From Cydia pomonella (Eukaryota > Arthropoda > Insecta > Lepidoptera > Tortricidae), in assembly GCF_033807575.1 (NCBI RefSeq), contig NC_084723.1, forward strand, positions 4,903,247 to 4,967,246: 64,000 nt of DNA. Direction: 5' to 3'. The translations under genes and the position numbers were made by a program. The notes beneath the pieces were generated by a model. That model was not told the origin of the DNA, did no database searches, and was given only the letters and a program-made list of their open reading frames with translations. Shown one piece after another: positions 42,173-52,864 of the stretch; positions within the stretch are counted from its first letter, which is position 1; every line of letters starts with the position of its first letter.

Positions 42173-42294
42173 ATTAATGAATATTAAGAGAATGAATGCT
42201 GTATGAATGTCTTGATAAAATCATCTACTAATTAGTGACAAACATTTCTGTATAGAAGGTAGCACTCTAGCAAGATTTAGAAATGAATAGTTAT

Positions 42295-42485
42295 TTGTTT
42301 CACAAGGGGGCAAAGCTATTGCTTAACCCCAATACCCAAACAAGCGAAAAAATCCGAAATTGAACCACGAGCGTAGCAAGTGCTTCCAAAATGGGATCTT
42401 AAGCATTGCGAAGGTTTCAAAGCACGAGGGTTAAAAAAACTTTGCCACCGAGTAAAACACAAAATGTTTCACCACACCAACGAGA
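42295..42485. repeat. Dispersed repeat, ACAAGGGGGCAAAG family
   Basis: CACAAGGGGGCAAAGCTATT and TTGAACCACGAGCGTAGCAAG recur at 51265-51405 (ACAAGGGGGCAAAGTTAACC, TTGAACCACGAGCGTATCGAG). Confidence 0.65.
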
Positions 42486-42919
42486 GGCAATTACTAAACT
42501 GTAAAATATTACAAAACAATTCCAAGTGATCCCTATTACATATTTATCATTCAAAATCAGCACTTAAAAGTCAATTTCACCATTCAAAATGAGGAAACAA
42601 CTGAAAATTTGCATCTAATTACTTTGCCGCTCGTGGATAAAATACAACTTTCTCATCCGTTTTTTAAATTTCAAGAGAGCCTTTACCAGCTGGTGTGGTG
42701 AAAAGGATTTTACACATTTATTATTATTATTACGCGCCTATACCTATTCTCGCGTCGGAGCCGGTGTACTTAGCTTTATTTGATTTTATTTGATGGAGGT
42801 ATATTGTAAGATTGTCCACCACTGCATTAGGCAATATGTCTCACGGAGTGTGAAAAGGGAAATTATATAACACATAATATTCATGAAACCCCTAAATTAT
42901 CAGACTTCGAGTGTGCTAT

Positions 42920-43130
42920 AAAAAGCTCACACTACGAAACTTTCCATAAAGTCAGTTTTAAACAATTTAAATTCACAACGGAGCGGTAGTAGGTAAAGCG
43001 GGTTTCATAAGGTATGCAGAAACGGTTCCGGCAACTATTCCGTAAATTTAATATTGCAAGCTTAGAGCTGGGTTGACATTTTAATAGTCCCTAACTTTCT
43101 TATTATGTTTTAAATACTGTAGAAGTACGT
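42920..43130. repeat. Duplicated segment, copy 1 (empty hAT site)
   Basis: Matches 44720-45085 through CACAACGGAGCGGTA, GGTATGCAGA.AC.GTTCCGG and TTAATATTGCAAGCTTAGAG. It reads TTTTAATAGTCCCTAACTTT where copy 2 holds an inserted element. Confidence 0.85.
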
Positions 43131-43134
43131 AGAA

Positions 43135-44430
43135 AGCGAGGTTTTTCTCATTTATTTTACATAGGTTACAAGAAATGGTAGATACTGTAACCTGTAAACC
43201 TATGAAATGTACCCGGCTGGTTACATAATACCTAGGGATGTACTAAAGGAAAGAAAAACAAGAGAGTTCCTTGATATATATTTTATTTCTTCTTTCAAAC
43301 CTCCTACATACCCTAAAAAATTCAACTTCTAGCTCAGTCTGCTAACGGTAGAGCTGTTGGTTCATTCATATCTGTATTCTTACACTATAGGATAAATCAC
43401 CAACAAACTAGTTGTTTAATTAAATTTTATTCTGGTAATTATTATATGAAAAGTTACACCTAAGCATTAAATTTGGCAAGCAACACTGTCCATCAGACCT
43501 CAGTAAACCTTGATTATGATATTAAAATTATTCATTATAAATGTGACAAAAGCAAAAGGTTACCGATCTATGACAATGACAAAACTTGTTCTACAAGTAA
43601 ACTATGAGCTTCTTAAGGGCTACCTAAGGGATTTCTAAGGGTTTCCAAAGGATTTCCTAAGGTTTTCAAAGGTTTCCAAAGGGCCAACACATACCTGCTG
43701 CCACAGACGATGTTTATTCCTCCGAATTAACTCCTCTGCATTCCGCCTGACGAACAAGACAGACGACAGAAAAAGTCTGCTGCAGTCAAAAATAGCATTT
43801 GGGTTGGAACTCGTAACAATGGCCGTGAAGGCGTCCCGAACCGGATGAAGAGAAGACCCGTCTCTTACATCAGCCTGCCACGCTCAAGGGCACGCTCCTC
43901 TTTCCTCAGCAACTTGGCAAAGGAAAGCAACATTTGCCTCGACCTATTAAAATCCAGAAACCAAAATCTGAATCTCCGGAACTATATACTCGTATGGCGA
44001 CAATAAATTTCCACGCTGAGTTTTATAAATATCTATTTTAATTTTTGTAACAATCAGTATTCTGACACAAACCAATGCCGTCTTTTCTTCTCCTTCTTTT
44101 TTTCCCTACATTTCAAATTTAGTGCTCTTTTCAGCCAGAACTGTGTGTTGTCAGTCAAATTGTGCTACCTTTAAAACATGTAGGTTTCATTACCTAACGA
44201 CACAATATCCAGAAAAAAATGCTGAAATACAACTATTTATATTTGTAACTAAACTAATTAAATTAAATCATGTTTCATATTTCTAAAAAAATATAACACT
44301 AAGAGAAATAAAAAAACAACGAAGTTACGCTAACACCACTAGATGGCGCTATGTGACAATACATAAATACACGTTTTATCTCTATGTTTTACCAACTATG
44401 CAGTAATCATATTTAACTTTGATAATAATT
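43135..44430. other. Gene-free stretch with one unassigned GC-richer block
   Basis: The block at about 43680-43990 (GGCCGTGAAGGCGTCCCGAA, GGCACGCTCCTCTTTCC) has several short open frames but no motif I recognise. It may be a decayed element. Confidence 0.35.
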
Positions 44431-44719
44431 GTTTTTTTATACCACTTTGTGGCAACAAGCATACGACCGGACAGATAGTAAGTGGTTACCATAGCCTATG
44501 GACGCCTTCAATTTCAGGAGTGTTACATGCACGTTGCCGACCCTTTAAAAACATTTACATTACTTTTTTTTGAGGAACCTCGAGAAAAAGGCATCAGCTC
44601 ATTCCACGGCCGGAAATATGAAAATTGATACTCGTATTATAAAATACAATAACAGCTTATACCCATATTTCCCTCTCTATAAATAAGTTATCCTTGGAGT
44701 GTGGTTCACGTACCTACTA

Positions 44720-45085
44720 AACTTCCATAAAGTCAGTTACAATTTAAATTCACAACGGAGCGGTAAAGCGGGTTTCAAGGTATGCAGAGACAGTTCCGGC
44801 AACTGTTCCGTAAATTTAATATTGCAAGCTTAGAGCTGGGTTGACATTTTAGTAGTCAGGGCCGGATTTAGGGGAGGGCAACCGGGGCTACTGCCCCGGG
44901 CCTCCACAAAAGAGGGGCCCTCACAATAGAGAATACGGAAAATTTAACATTTTATTTGGAAAAAAATTAGGACTAGAGGGCCTCCACTCCTTTATTGCCC
45001 GAGGCCTCCAGACCTCTAAATCCGGCATTGTTAGTAGTGCCTAACTTTCTTATTATGTTGTTAGTACTGTGAACGTACGTATAAA
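44720..45085. repeat. Duplicated segment, copy 2 (filled hAT site)
   Basis: Same sequence as 42920-43130 interrupted by 174 bp of a hAT-type element plus its 8-bp duplication. Confidence 0.85.
44857..45030. mobile_element. Non-autonomous hAT-type element, 174 bp
   Basis: Ends CAGGGCCGGATTTAG and CTAAATCCGGCATTG are flanked by an exact 8-bp duplication TTAGTAGT (44849-44856 and 45031-45038). The empty form of the site exists at about 43113. Confidence 0.9.
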
Positions 45086-45240
45086 GCCAGACCCTCGGTG
45101 ACTAGTACGTAATATTAACATTTTTTTTATTACGAAAGCAAAGGTCTTACTTTCAGGTTGGGCATAAATTATACCGTATGTCCGGATATCCTCCTCTACA
45201 AATCGCATTTCTCAACCGATTCTTGGGAAATGTGGTGAGC

Positions 45241-45372
45241 AGCCTGCGTAGCCAACATGCAAATCGTCTTCGCTCCCTAACTGTCACTGTCGTACTAATA
45301 TGGAAGAGTGATAGAGAGAGATGAGTATGATATGCGACGGAGCGTTAACTATTGGCATGTTGGCTACGCAGG
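45241..45372. mobile_element. Foldback element, GCGTAGCCAACG family
   Basis: GCCTGCGTAGCCAACATGC and GCATGTTGGCTACGCAGGC are a perfect terminal pair. Confidence 0.85.
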
Positions 45373-45532
45373 CAGGTTACATAAATATATAGCAGGCAGA
45401 CATAAATATTTTTTGGTCGATTGAGTTTTTGTGCAGTTTTACAAAATGGCGGAGCCATGGTGGTTCGTGAGGTCTATAGCTCAAAGATCCACTAATAAAT
45501 TAAATTAAATATCATTTAAATGAAATTAAATA

Positions 45533-46098
45533 CAGGGTGGCCAAATAAGAAGTATACATTTTGTTTTTAAATTTTAACTGTATTAAGTTCAAAAATTATT
45601 AGGTATTGTTTTAAAAATATATTCTTCAGGGTTGGCAAATTCATGCGAAACATAATCTCTGACATATGTCCACCTCTAACAGCAAGCAAATGTAAGCCCT
45701 TATCATCCCAATGTTCAGCATCTATTCGCACATTTTTGGCATTATCTTAGTACATTTGTGTCGAATAGTCGATTTTAACTGTTTAAATTTCATCAGCTCG
45801 TTAGCATAGACACGTAATTTTAGATAGCCCCACAGAAATAAGTCAAGAGCTACAAAATTTGGAGAATTTGGGTGCCAATCACTGTCACTTTTTTTCAAAA
45901 TTGATCGAGTGTTTTAAACAACAGAAACATTTGAGATAAAATTGCTTGCTGCTAGTGGTATACATTTGGCAGAAATTATCTTCCGTATACAATTGCCAAC
46001 CCTGAATAATATATTTATGAAAAAATATTTAATAAAATTTCCACTTAATGTAATTAAAATTTAAAAACAAAGTGTATCATTATTATTTGTCCACCCTG
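45533..46098. mobile_element. Tc1/mariner-superfamily element, 566 bp, with transposase remnant
   Basis: Ends CAGGGTGGCCAAATAAGAAG and the inverse of CAGGGTGGACAAATAATAAT sit inside TA dinucleotides. The arms stay similar for about 50 bp (TTTGTTTTTAAATTTTAA). Confidence 0.85.
45640..45890 (-). pseudogene. Decayed mariner/Tc1-like transposase C-terminus
   Basis: On the minus strand a frame reads SPNFVALDLFLWGYLKLRVY then ANELMKFKQLKSTIR. This resembles the SPDL.P.DFFLWG.LK..VY block around the third catalytic acid of IS630/Tc1/mariner transposases. The expected Asp in SPD is Asn, and stop codons follow. Only about 80 codons remain. Confidence 0.72.
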
Positions 46099-46104
46099 TA
46101 TAAT

Positions 46105-46890
46105 CTGTGGACGGTCTACCGCACATTGTAATCTCAGCACAATTTCTTACGATCGTGCAATAAAATATGCGTCAGTCCACGTTCATAATTAGCACCTATC
46201 ACACGTATCCTAAGTCACAATTGATTCACACTTTTATAGTTTTTGTAATAATAAAGTGTTTATTTTTCGGCTACTTTGTGACTTATCATTATATCATGAA
46301 ATAACTTCACGTTTAGACGCCGCCAAGTATCTCATACATGCAAATATTCCTAAAGAGACTCCTAAACTAATTCCTTTCCATACGGCCCGATTCGAAGAAT
46401 GAAATACAATAACGACAAGTTCTGGTTTAGATAAGTTCTCATTTAGATATCGTTTGTATGTCGTATAATTGACAGAAGCAGCTCGATTCAGGCAACCAAT
46501 GTCACTTTGATGGTAGAAATATCGTAGATAGATCTTATTGGGATCACAGCGGAATCGAAATAAACGTCAATTTGGACATGTTTAGTCATCGATCTTTTAA
46601 AGATCTTAAGTGTGTCTTAATCGTTCTTCAAATCGGGCCGCTAGTCTGGTAAAAGCCCAATTAAGTCCATATTTCACTGCACTGGCAGCTATCCGACCAA
46701 TTCGAGTGGAGCCAAAATAAAACCTATTTTCGATCTAACCAGGAAAGCGCCACGGATGTTAGAAGCATTACTACTTTTGGCAGACTGGCTACTTGACCGT
46801 TATAAAGCGTCCGTGGTACTCGATTCCCACCAGCTTGCCTATTAGGGGATATTACGCAAAATTCTGCGTAGAGAGCACCACTCTACCACA
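46105..46890. other. Gene-free stretch
   Basis: Inverted words around GATCTTTAAAAGATCGATGA and ATTGACGTTTATTTCG suggest another decayed element, but no boundaries are clear. Confidence 0.3.
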
Positions 46891-46892
46891 TT

Positions 46893-47018
46893 CTGAGGGC
46901 TTACCACGAAACACGAAAATCGAAATTCGTTATCTGCCTCTCTATCACTCTTGCATATTCGAACGATAAAGAGGCCAGATAACGAAATTTCGATTTACGC
47001 GTTTCGCGGTAGGCCTCT
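46893..47018. mobile_element. Foldback element, CGAAATTCGTTATCTG family
   Basis: GAGGGCTTACCACGAAACACG and CGTTTCGCGGTAGGCCTC, with AAATTCGTTATCTGCCTCTC and GAGGCCAGATAACGAAATTT inside. A related copy is at 61907-62017 and half-copies lie near 23365 and 59880. Confidence 0.8.
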
Positions 47019-47663
47019 GTAAACAAACCGCTTTGATGCATCAATGTTATAGTAAAAACTTCTCAAAAACTGTTTAAGGCTAGTATAAGGTACTCTATAG
47101 TTTATGTGATGTGAAAGTGCTGCTCTCTGGTGGCAGAACATTGCAGTAATACTCTCTATTCGATAGCCACGTAAAGTTTTAAAGATAAATAATGCTAAAT
47201 TAGGTCCGGTGGTCCGGTTTTCCAAAACGACGTGACGTTTCCGTACTGACATTAAAAATGCAGTTCACACCCCCATAGGCCACTTACCTGTTTTAATTCA
47301 AAAAATACAATTTTAATTATCAGGAATACCTATAATTATTATGTTTATTCATTTCAACTCGGGGCGGGTTATTTTAGATTTAATTTTATAATATTTTGAC
47401 TCGGGTGTGTGTGGGTCGATTTGTTTTTGTTGATTTTCATCACACTTGCTCGAAAAAGATCTTATTTCATGCAGGTGTGTTGAAGGACAAAGGCCTATTT
47501 TGTTCCCGCATGAGTAATGGATTGTGGAAAAAAGTTATAACACCCTAGGGAGTTATAGCTATTTTAAAAATGTTGTCCCTTATTCATACAAACCATGTAG
47601 CATAAATGAGTTTTACTTTTAAAATATGACGTTTATATATAAAAAATAATAAAAATAATAATT

Positions 47664-47749
47664 CAGCCTATATACGTCCCACTGCTGGGCACAGGCCTCC
47701 TCTCATGCGCGAGAGGGCTCGGGCTATAGTCCCCACGCTTATAACACGC
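47664..47749 (-). repeat. SINE, family B, 3' fragment
   Basis: Shares TATACGTCCCACTGCTGGGC and CTCATGCGCGAGAGGGCT with the 38572 copy. Confidence 0.7.
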
Positions 47750-47759
47750 ACACACACAC

Positions 47760-47950
47760 GTTTATAATTTAATATTTTTGTTTATGTTTAAAATTATTTA
47801 ATTTGATTAATTTAACAGCCGTTTAAAATATTTTTACATAATTTTCAATCGTAGCTGAATGCCGAATAGGTCTGTGTCTTCGATGCCTCACCTGCCAAAA
47901 AATTACAAAATGGTGGACGAATGTTTGATATGTCACCGTATTTAAGAATT
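47760..47950. repeat. Dispersed repeat, inverted copy at 63665-63840
   Basis: CAGCCGTTTAAAATATTTTTAC and TTTTCAATCGTAGCTGAATGCC match the reverse complement of 63720-63775, including GGACGAATGTTTGATATGTC. Confidence 0.7.
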
Positions 47951-48282
47951 ATTTTGCTTAAAATTCAGTTTTTTTCTTCTCAAGTGTGATGAAAAACATG
48001 GTGTGTAACTCCGGGGGTAAGAATATTGCAAACTCGGGTCTTTAATTCCCTCCAGCCTCCGGCTGTCGGAAATTACCACTCTCGTATCCAAAATTTCACT
48101 TACCCCCCTCGTTGCACAATGTACCTACTATAATTTATTGATTATTTAGTGGGTATTTATGTAGAACTGTAAATTAAATGTTATCTTTAAATTCAATAAG
48201 GGTTCCGATTTTTGCCATTTGGCTACGGAACCCTAAAAAATTGCCTGATACGTTGTGACCAAGTACATAAAAAAAAAAAAAA

Positions 48283-48543
48283 AAAAAAAAATATTATAGG
48301 ACATTATTACACAAATTGACTAAGTCCCACAGTAAGCTCAATAAGGCTTGTGTTGAGGGTACTTAGACAACGATATATATAATATATCAATATTTATAAA
48401 TACTTAAATACATAGAAAACAGCCATGACTCAGGAACAAATATCCATGCTCATCACACGAATAAATGCCCTTACCAGGATTTGAACCCGGGACCATCGGC
48501 TTCGTAGGCAGGGTCACTACCCACTAGGCCAAACTGGTCGTCA
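48283..48543 (-). repeat. tRNA-derived SINE, family A, in the 3' flank of the P450 gene
   Basis: It has the same orientation as the P450 and its 5' end lies about 55 nt beyond the stop codon. Box-A-like GGCCTAGTGGGTAGTGACCC and box B GGTTCAAATCC are present. The tail ends in a run of T on this strand (A on the plus strand, 48270-48291). Confidence 0.85.
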
Positions 48544-48597
48544 GTGAGACGACATGAGACGTACTTTAACTTTCTGTCCTGTTTGTCTATGTTGTAG

Positions 48598-48767
48598 TTA
48601 CAATTTTCTCTCCTGGAATATAAGTGGCAGTCCTCCCTTAATGAAGTTGACAGCGCCCGAGTAAGGGCTGGACGTGGGGTAGCGAGGTGCGCCCGCCGGC
48701 CTCACTGAGTACTGAGCCAATACCGCGGCCAATCCAGCCATGGATTGCATCACTCCGAGACGTTCAC
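48598..48767 (-). CDS. CYP9 exon 2
   Basis: Acceptor gtttttag precedes GT, which completes the Gly codon, then ERLGVMQSMAGLAAVL, YPTSSPYSGAVN, IKGGLPLIFQERKL and TAA at 48598-48600. This exon fits no long open frame because it is only 170 nt, but it joins exactly in frame and matches the family C-terminus. Confidence 0.92.
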
Positions 48768-50400
48768 CTAAAAACGAATAAGTTTATTATAAAAGAAAAT
48801 CATTTCAGATTCAAGCTTTCATCGCTAACTGTACCTACTTTCAACAGGCAACTTATACTTAACGAGACAATTCTAACGAAAACAACCATTCGATTGCGTT
48901 AATTCAGAGTTCCTGTGGCCATTATCTTGATGGCATCATAATATTGCATTTTGACTTTTGTGTTTATTACTCAGTTTATACAAACTATATTTAATGCCTC
49001 GTAAACCGTAATAAGAACTAAAACAATGAAATCTACTTACCAATACATGCTCGAGGTCCGCCCCCAAACGGCAGATACGCCACTTTTTGCTCATGCGTCA
49101 TAACGTCTGGATCAAAGCGCTCCGGTCGAAACTCTTGGGGCTCAGGGAATATCTTCGGATCATTCTGATAAGCTTCCAAAGGTATGATCACGGTCACACC
49201 ACCGTCAATAGTCACTTTTGTGCCAGGGAAGGTGTACGGATGCACGCTTTGACGACGCAATATACCCACGGACGGAAACACTCTCATAGCTTCATTCAAA
49301 CACCATCTTAGGTAAGACATTTCAAGGATTGCATCATAACACAGCTTGTTATTGTATTTAAGTAGCACTTTGTCGATTTCTGCCTGTGCTTTTTCTTGGA
49401 CGTGCGGATTATGTGCGAGCTCATGCAAAGTGTAGCTGCTCACAGAAGACGAGGTCTCAAATCCAGCTGCAAAGAATAAAAAACTCTGCGCCGCCATTAT
49501 CGTCTCATCCATCTCTATAGACACTTTCTTAGGAGTCCCATCCGGATTCGTCTCTACTATCGAGTCTCCTGTCATAGCTCCTTTCTTTTTACACTCCAAA
49601 AGTATATCAATAAAGTCATGTCTTCCGCTAGGTTCATAATTTCGCTGCTGCATGACGGTTCGAACCATTTCAATGACATCTTTTTCTACATTTCCAAGAA
49701 TCTTCAAATGCCCAAAAAATTTAGGGTTAAGGTTCTTCAATGTTTGATTAATGACACGCGTGAAGTTGATGGAGAATATTTTCAGTCCGAGCTTCCGCAT
49801 GGCATCTTCTTCATTGTTGAGGGAATCGGAGACGACTCCGAAGCCAGCGGAGCCAATTATATCGTTGGTAAAGCGCGCCATGAGGTCCCTAGCGTCAACG
49901 GCTTGTTGTTTGTTGGATATCTCCTTCAACCGCGCTTGTAAGATCTCCGCACGCTCCACAATCAAAGGAAACATCGCTTTAAGTTTTCCACTTGAGAAAG
50001 CAGGCGTCATACGCAATCGCAGCTGACGCCACAGATCATCGTCTGCAGCAACTTGCTGCTTCTGAAGAGGCTCCATTGTAGATGAATCCACAATCCCCCG
50101 ACGATGGAAAGAGTTGAAATCGCTGGTCAAGACGCGTTTGGCGAGCTCCGGATCTCTGATTATCAGCTCTGGACGGGTGCCGCGGAAGAATCCTACTAGT
50201 TGTTCAGTTGGGTACTTCTTATATGCTTCTCTAGCCATATCCACAGGGTTAGCACATAACAGGAAGTTCTTCGCATTGGTGCCGAAAAGTGGGATTGGTT
50301 TATCGTGCTTGACGCCACGTTTTATCCAGTAGTTAAATGTGCGAGTGAGATAGTAATAGACGGCCGCTAAAAGGAGACCCCCGATTGTTAAAGTAAGCAT
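48598..50400 (-). CDS. Cytochrome P450, CYP9 family (CYP3 clan), complete two-exon gene
   Basis: Exons 49041-50400 and 48598-48767 give 509 residues, the usual size for a microsomal P450. The N-terminus is a membrane anchor (MLTLTIGGLLLAAVYYYL) followed by a KPIPLFG hinge. Visible motifs are the I-helix AAGFETSS, the K-helix EAMR (ExxR), PERF, and the haem loop PFGGGPRACIG with its Cys ligand. C-terminal ERLGVMQSMAGLAAVL and IKGGLPL are typical of the CYP3 clan. KHDKPIP, KYPTEQLVGFFRG, LKAMFPLIVERAE, NPDGTP and NNKLCYDA point to CYP9 rather than CYP6. Such enzymes sit in the endoplasmic reticulum, need P450 reductase, and in Lepidoptera often oxidise plant compounds and insecticides; this substrate is unknown. 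The start at 50400 is preferred over an in-frame ATG at 50433 because the latter lies before the predicted transcription start. Confidence 0.95.
49041..50400 (-). CDS. CYP9 exon 1
   Basis: It carries the membrane anchor through ACIG of the haem loop. The donor G|gtaagt at 49040 splits the Gly codon after its first base, two residues after the haem-ligand Cys. Confidence 0.95.
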
Positions 50401-50423
50401 GATTGAGTCGGTTCCTAAATGAA

Positions 50424-50461
50424 GACTAAACAACGAATCCTCTCATCTTACATTATATATA
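50424..50461 (-). promoter_or_regulatory. CYP9 core promoter: TATA box and initiator
   Basis: On the minus strand TATATAA lies at 50459-50453 and an arthropod-initiator-like TTAGTC at 50429-50424. The A at 50427 is 32 bp from the first T of the TATA box, the expected spacing. Transcription from there gives a 26-nt leader before the ATG at 50400 and excludes the ATG at 50433. Confidence 0.6.
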
Positions 50462-50971
50462 CTTTAGTGCTACGAGTATAATGAAGCTGACAAACCATGA
50501 CTAGACAGAAATACCGTAAATACATATTAAACTAATTTTCTGATGGACTTAAACCCGAGTCCTACGGTCATTATAATTAATTCCGTCAAGACTATTTTAT
50601 TCATTTCTGTGTTAAAAAAAACTGTTTTATAAGAAAATGCGTGTCATCTGACGAAATTACGGCGCATGTCACGTCGTCGATGTTTGAGGAAGACAACGCT
50701 ATGCGCGTAATATAGCGACTTCCCACTCGCACGTCGCACGTGCGAATCGCATGCAGTGTGCCATGCGCCTTAATCCTTATCTAATTCGGTCAAATCAACA
50801 ACGCATTGAGATGCATTAACTGATGAAGTATTAAGTTATAAAGCTATTAAAAAATCATCAATTATACCTATTTAGTAGCTTTATCGAGATCATCAAATAA
50901 CAATTAAATTAAAGGATCACGGAAGTTGAGCATAAATTAATTAGGTAGTTCCTATTTTTAAGAGTTTTCAT

Positions 50972-51270
50972 CTAGCCATAATAGTTTTTAGTTTTATTTT
51001 TATACCACGACGGTGGCAAACAAGCATACGGCCCGCCTGATGGTAAGCAGTCACCGTAGCCTATGGACACCTGCAACTCCAGAGGTGTTACATGCGCGTT
51101 GCCAACCCTTAAAAATCTGTACACTCCTTTTTTGAAGAACCTCATACTGTAGACCCTCGGGAAAACCTCGGCTGGTAGCTCATTCCACAACCAGAGCGTG
51201 CGCTGGAGGAAATTCCGACGGCGGGCGGTGCGGTGATAGAAAGTAGCCGTAGTATTTGTTTTACAAGGGG
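50972..51270 (-). pseudogene. LINE C-terminus and 3' end (GGTGGCAAACAAGC family)
   Basis: On the minus strand RRRNFLQRTLWLWNELPAEV then FPRVYSMRFFKKGVYRFL is the conserved tail of Jockey/CR1-like reverse transcriptase proteins. It runs directly into the GGTGGCAAACAAGCATACGG block, which shows that this dispersed block is a LINE 3' end. This region is a LINE remnant, although a short frame crosses it. Confidence 0.78.
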
Positions 51271-51405
51271 GCAAAGTTAACCCCTCGTGCTAATATTGAC
51301 ATATGAGCAAGCTAAAGATTCTAAAAATTGAACCACGAGCGTATCGAGTGGTTCGAAAAGTGTAATATTGAGCTTTGCGAGCGATCCAAGGACCTGGGTT
51401 ATATC
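51265..51405. repeat. Dispersed repeat, ACAAGGGGGCAAAG family
   Basis: Second copy of the 42295-42485 repeat. Confidence 0.62.
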
Positions 51406-51740
51406 TGGATACTTAAATTAGCCTGATTAATGTGTTAAACACACGAAAGAATTGGAAACTGACGTTACAGTCTCGTGGAATTAAATCTTTATGTTCTGTG
51501 GTATATGACACAGAACGATATCTCGATATAGTTCTGTGGACACGGCGTATGGGCCTTTGTTTGGATTGCTTGGATTAGCTTATTCCGGTGACGTAAATTA
51601 TGTATTGGCGGGTAGGGATTTTTAGGTTTGTCAAATAAATATTGATTTTTCCGCACAAACTTGCAGGTTTCCAGAAGCGATGTGAGCGTGAGTATGAAAA
51701 ATTTTAAGAAATACATATGGTCTACTTACAAATTTCCTCA

Positions 51741-52400
51741 TTACTTTTGTTTCAGATAATTATTACTTATGCATCTTTTCTGCAACAAAAACAATTTGTT
51801 GACGTTTACACTATTGCCCCATAAAATAATTTCATACTGGAGCCATGACTGGGCCAAAGCATGGTATGCGCAGATAGCAGCTTTTATGTTTGTGCTAGTT
51901 AATATTTGTCTAAGGGCATAAGCAAATCTAGACAATTTGGAAGAAATTTTATCTACTTTTCCAGTTAACATTTTCATCAATATTCAAACCGTATAGGGAG
52001 CAAGTGTTTGTAAGACGTATTTTGTCATTTTGGTATGTATAATTTCTAGAGCTGATCTCTGGTATAACAGCATAATCTATTGTTTTTTTATAATCTAAAT
52101 TGTATTAAGCTAGTCTTTTGCAGGTTTATTGTTCAGATTGTTATCGTTAAGCCAAAATAGAATTGTATTAAATATAGTATCCAAGGTGTTCATAGCTTCA
52201 TCTTCGTTTGTGCTAGGAAATATTATAGATATGTCATCCGCGTATAAAGTAGAGATTTAATGTTAATAGGGTTTAATATTCGTGGTATGTCGTTAACGTA
52301 AATTAGAAACAATACACGATATTTGCCGCGTCCAAAATTTCTAGTTAATGTACTAAATACATTGTTTCTAGTCTGGACAGTATCGGCAGGTGTCCGGTAC
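51741..52400 (-). pseudogene. Decayed non-LTR retrotransposon (Jockey-like), catalytic region to C-terminus
   Basis: Read leftwards on the minus strand: YRVLFLIYVNDIPRILNP, then SLLYADDISIIFPST, which keeps the catalytic YADD. After stop codons, 51980-51741 gives SRFAYALRQILTSTN, AICAYHALAQSWLQYEI and LWGNSVNVNKLFLLQKRCI, the usual post-catalytic region. Frame breaks make it dead. Confidence 0.82.
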
Positions 52401-52439
52401 CTACTTTGCTAGACAGAACTTACCATTACAATAGACCAC

Positions 52440-52620
52440 GTTGTTTATACCTATTTAGCCGTTCGTTTTGTAGCTGGCCCCGTACGGCTAATCCTTTGTC
52501 TCTTGTAAGTAAAACCGTACGTGCTACTACCTGCATTAAAAAAAGGTTAAGTCACATTAACCGTTTATTGAATTACGACTCTATGGAAATTATGCAAATA
52601 AGATACAATAATAGTTTTTT
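52440..52620. mobile_element. One-armed relative of the 20159-20592 element
   Basis: TTTTGTAGCTGGCCCCGTACGG, CTAATCCTTTGTCTCTTG and GTGCTACTACCTGCA match the left arm of that element. Confidence 0.65.
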
Positions 52621-52629
52621 GACAACCTG

Positions 52630-52862
52630 ACTGACCCAGTGGGTATTAGTGACTCTGCCTATGAAGCCGATGGTCCTGGGTTCGAATCCCGGTAACATTT
52701 ATTCGTGTGATGAGCAAGGGTATTTGTTCCTGAGTCATGGGTGTTTTCTATGTATTTATATATTATATTTATCGTTGTCTGAGTACCCACAACAAGCCTT
52801 CTTGAGCTTACTGTGGGGCTTAGTCCATTTGTCCAATGTCCAATATTTATTTATTTATTCTT
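52630..52862 (+). repeat. tRNA-derived SINE, family A, + orientation
   Basis: CAGTGGGTATTAGTGACTCTG (box-A region) and GGGTTCGAATCCCGG (intact box B) precede the family body. The tail is AATATTTATTTATTTATT. The region folds poorly as a mature tRNA. Confidence 0.85.
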
Positions 52863-52864
52863 TT

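Noticed and set aside
52630..52720. Possible tRNA gene (box A/B-like words)
   Set aside because: It is the head of a SINE with a family body and tail; the sequence cannot close an acceptor stem.
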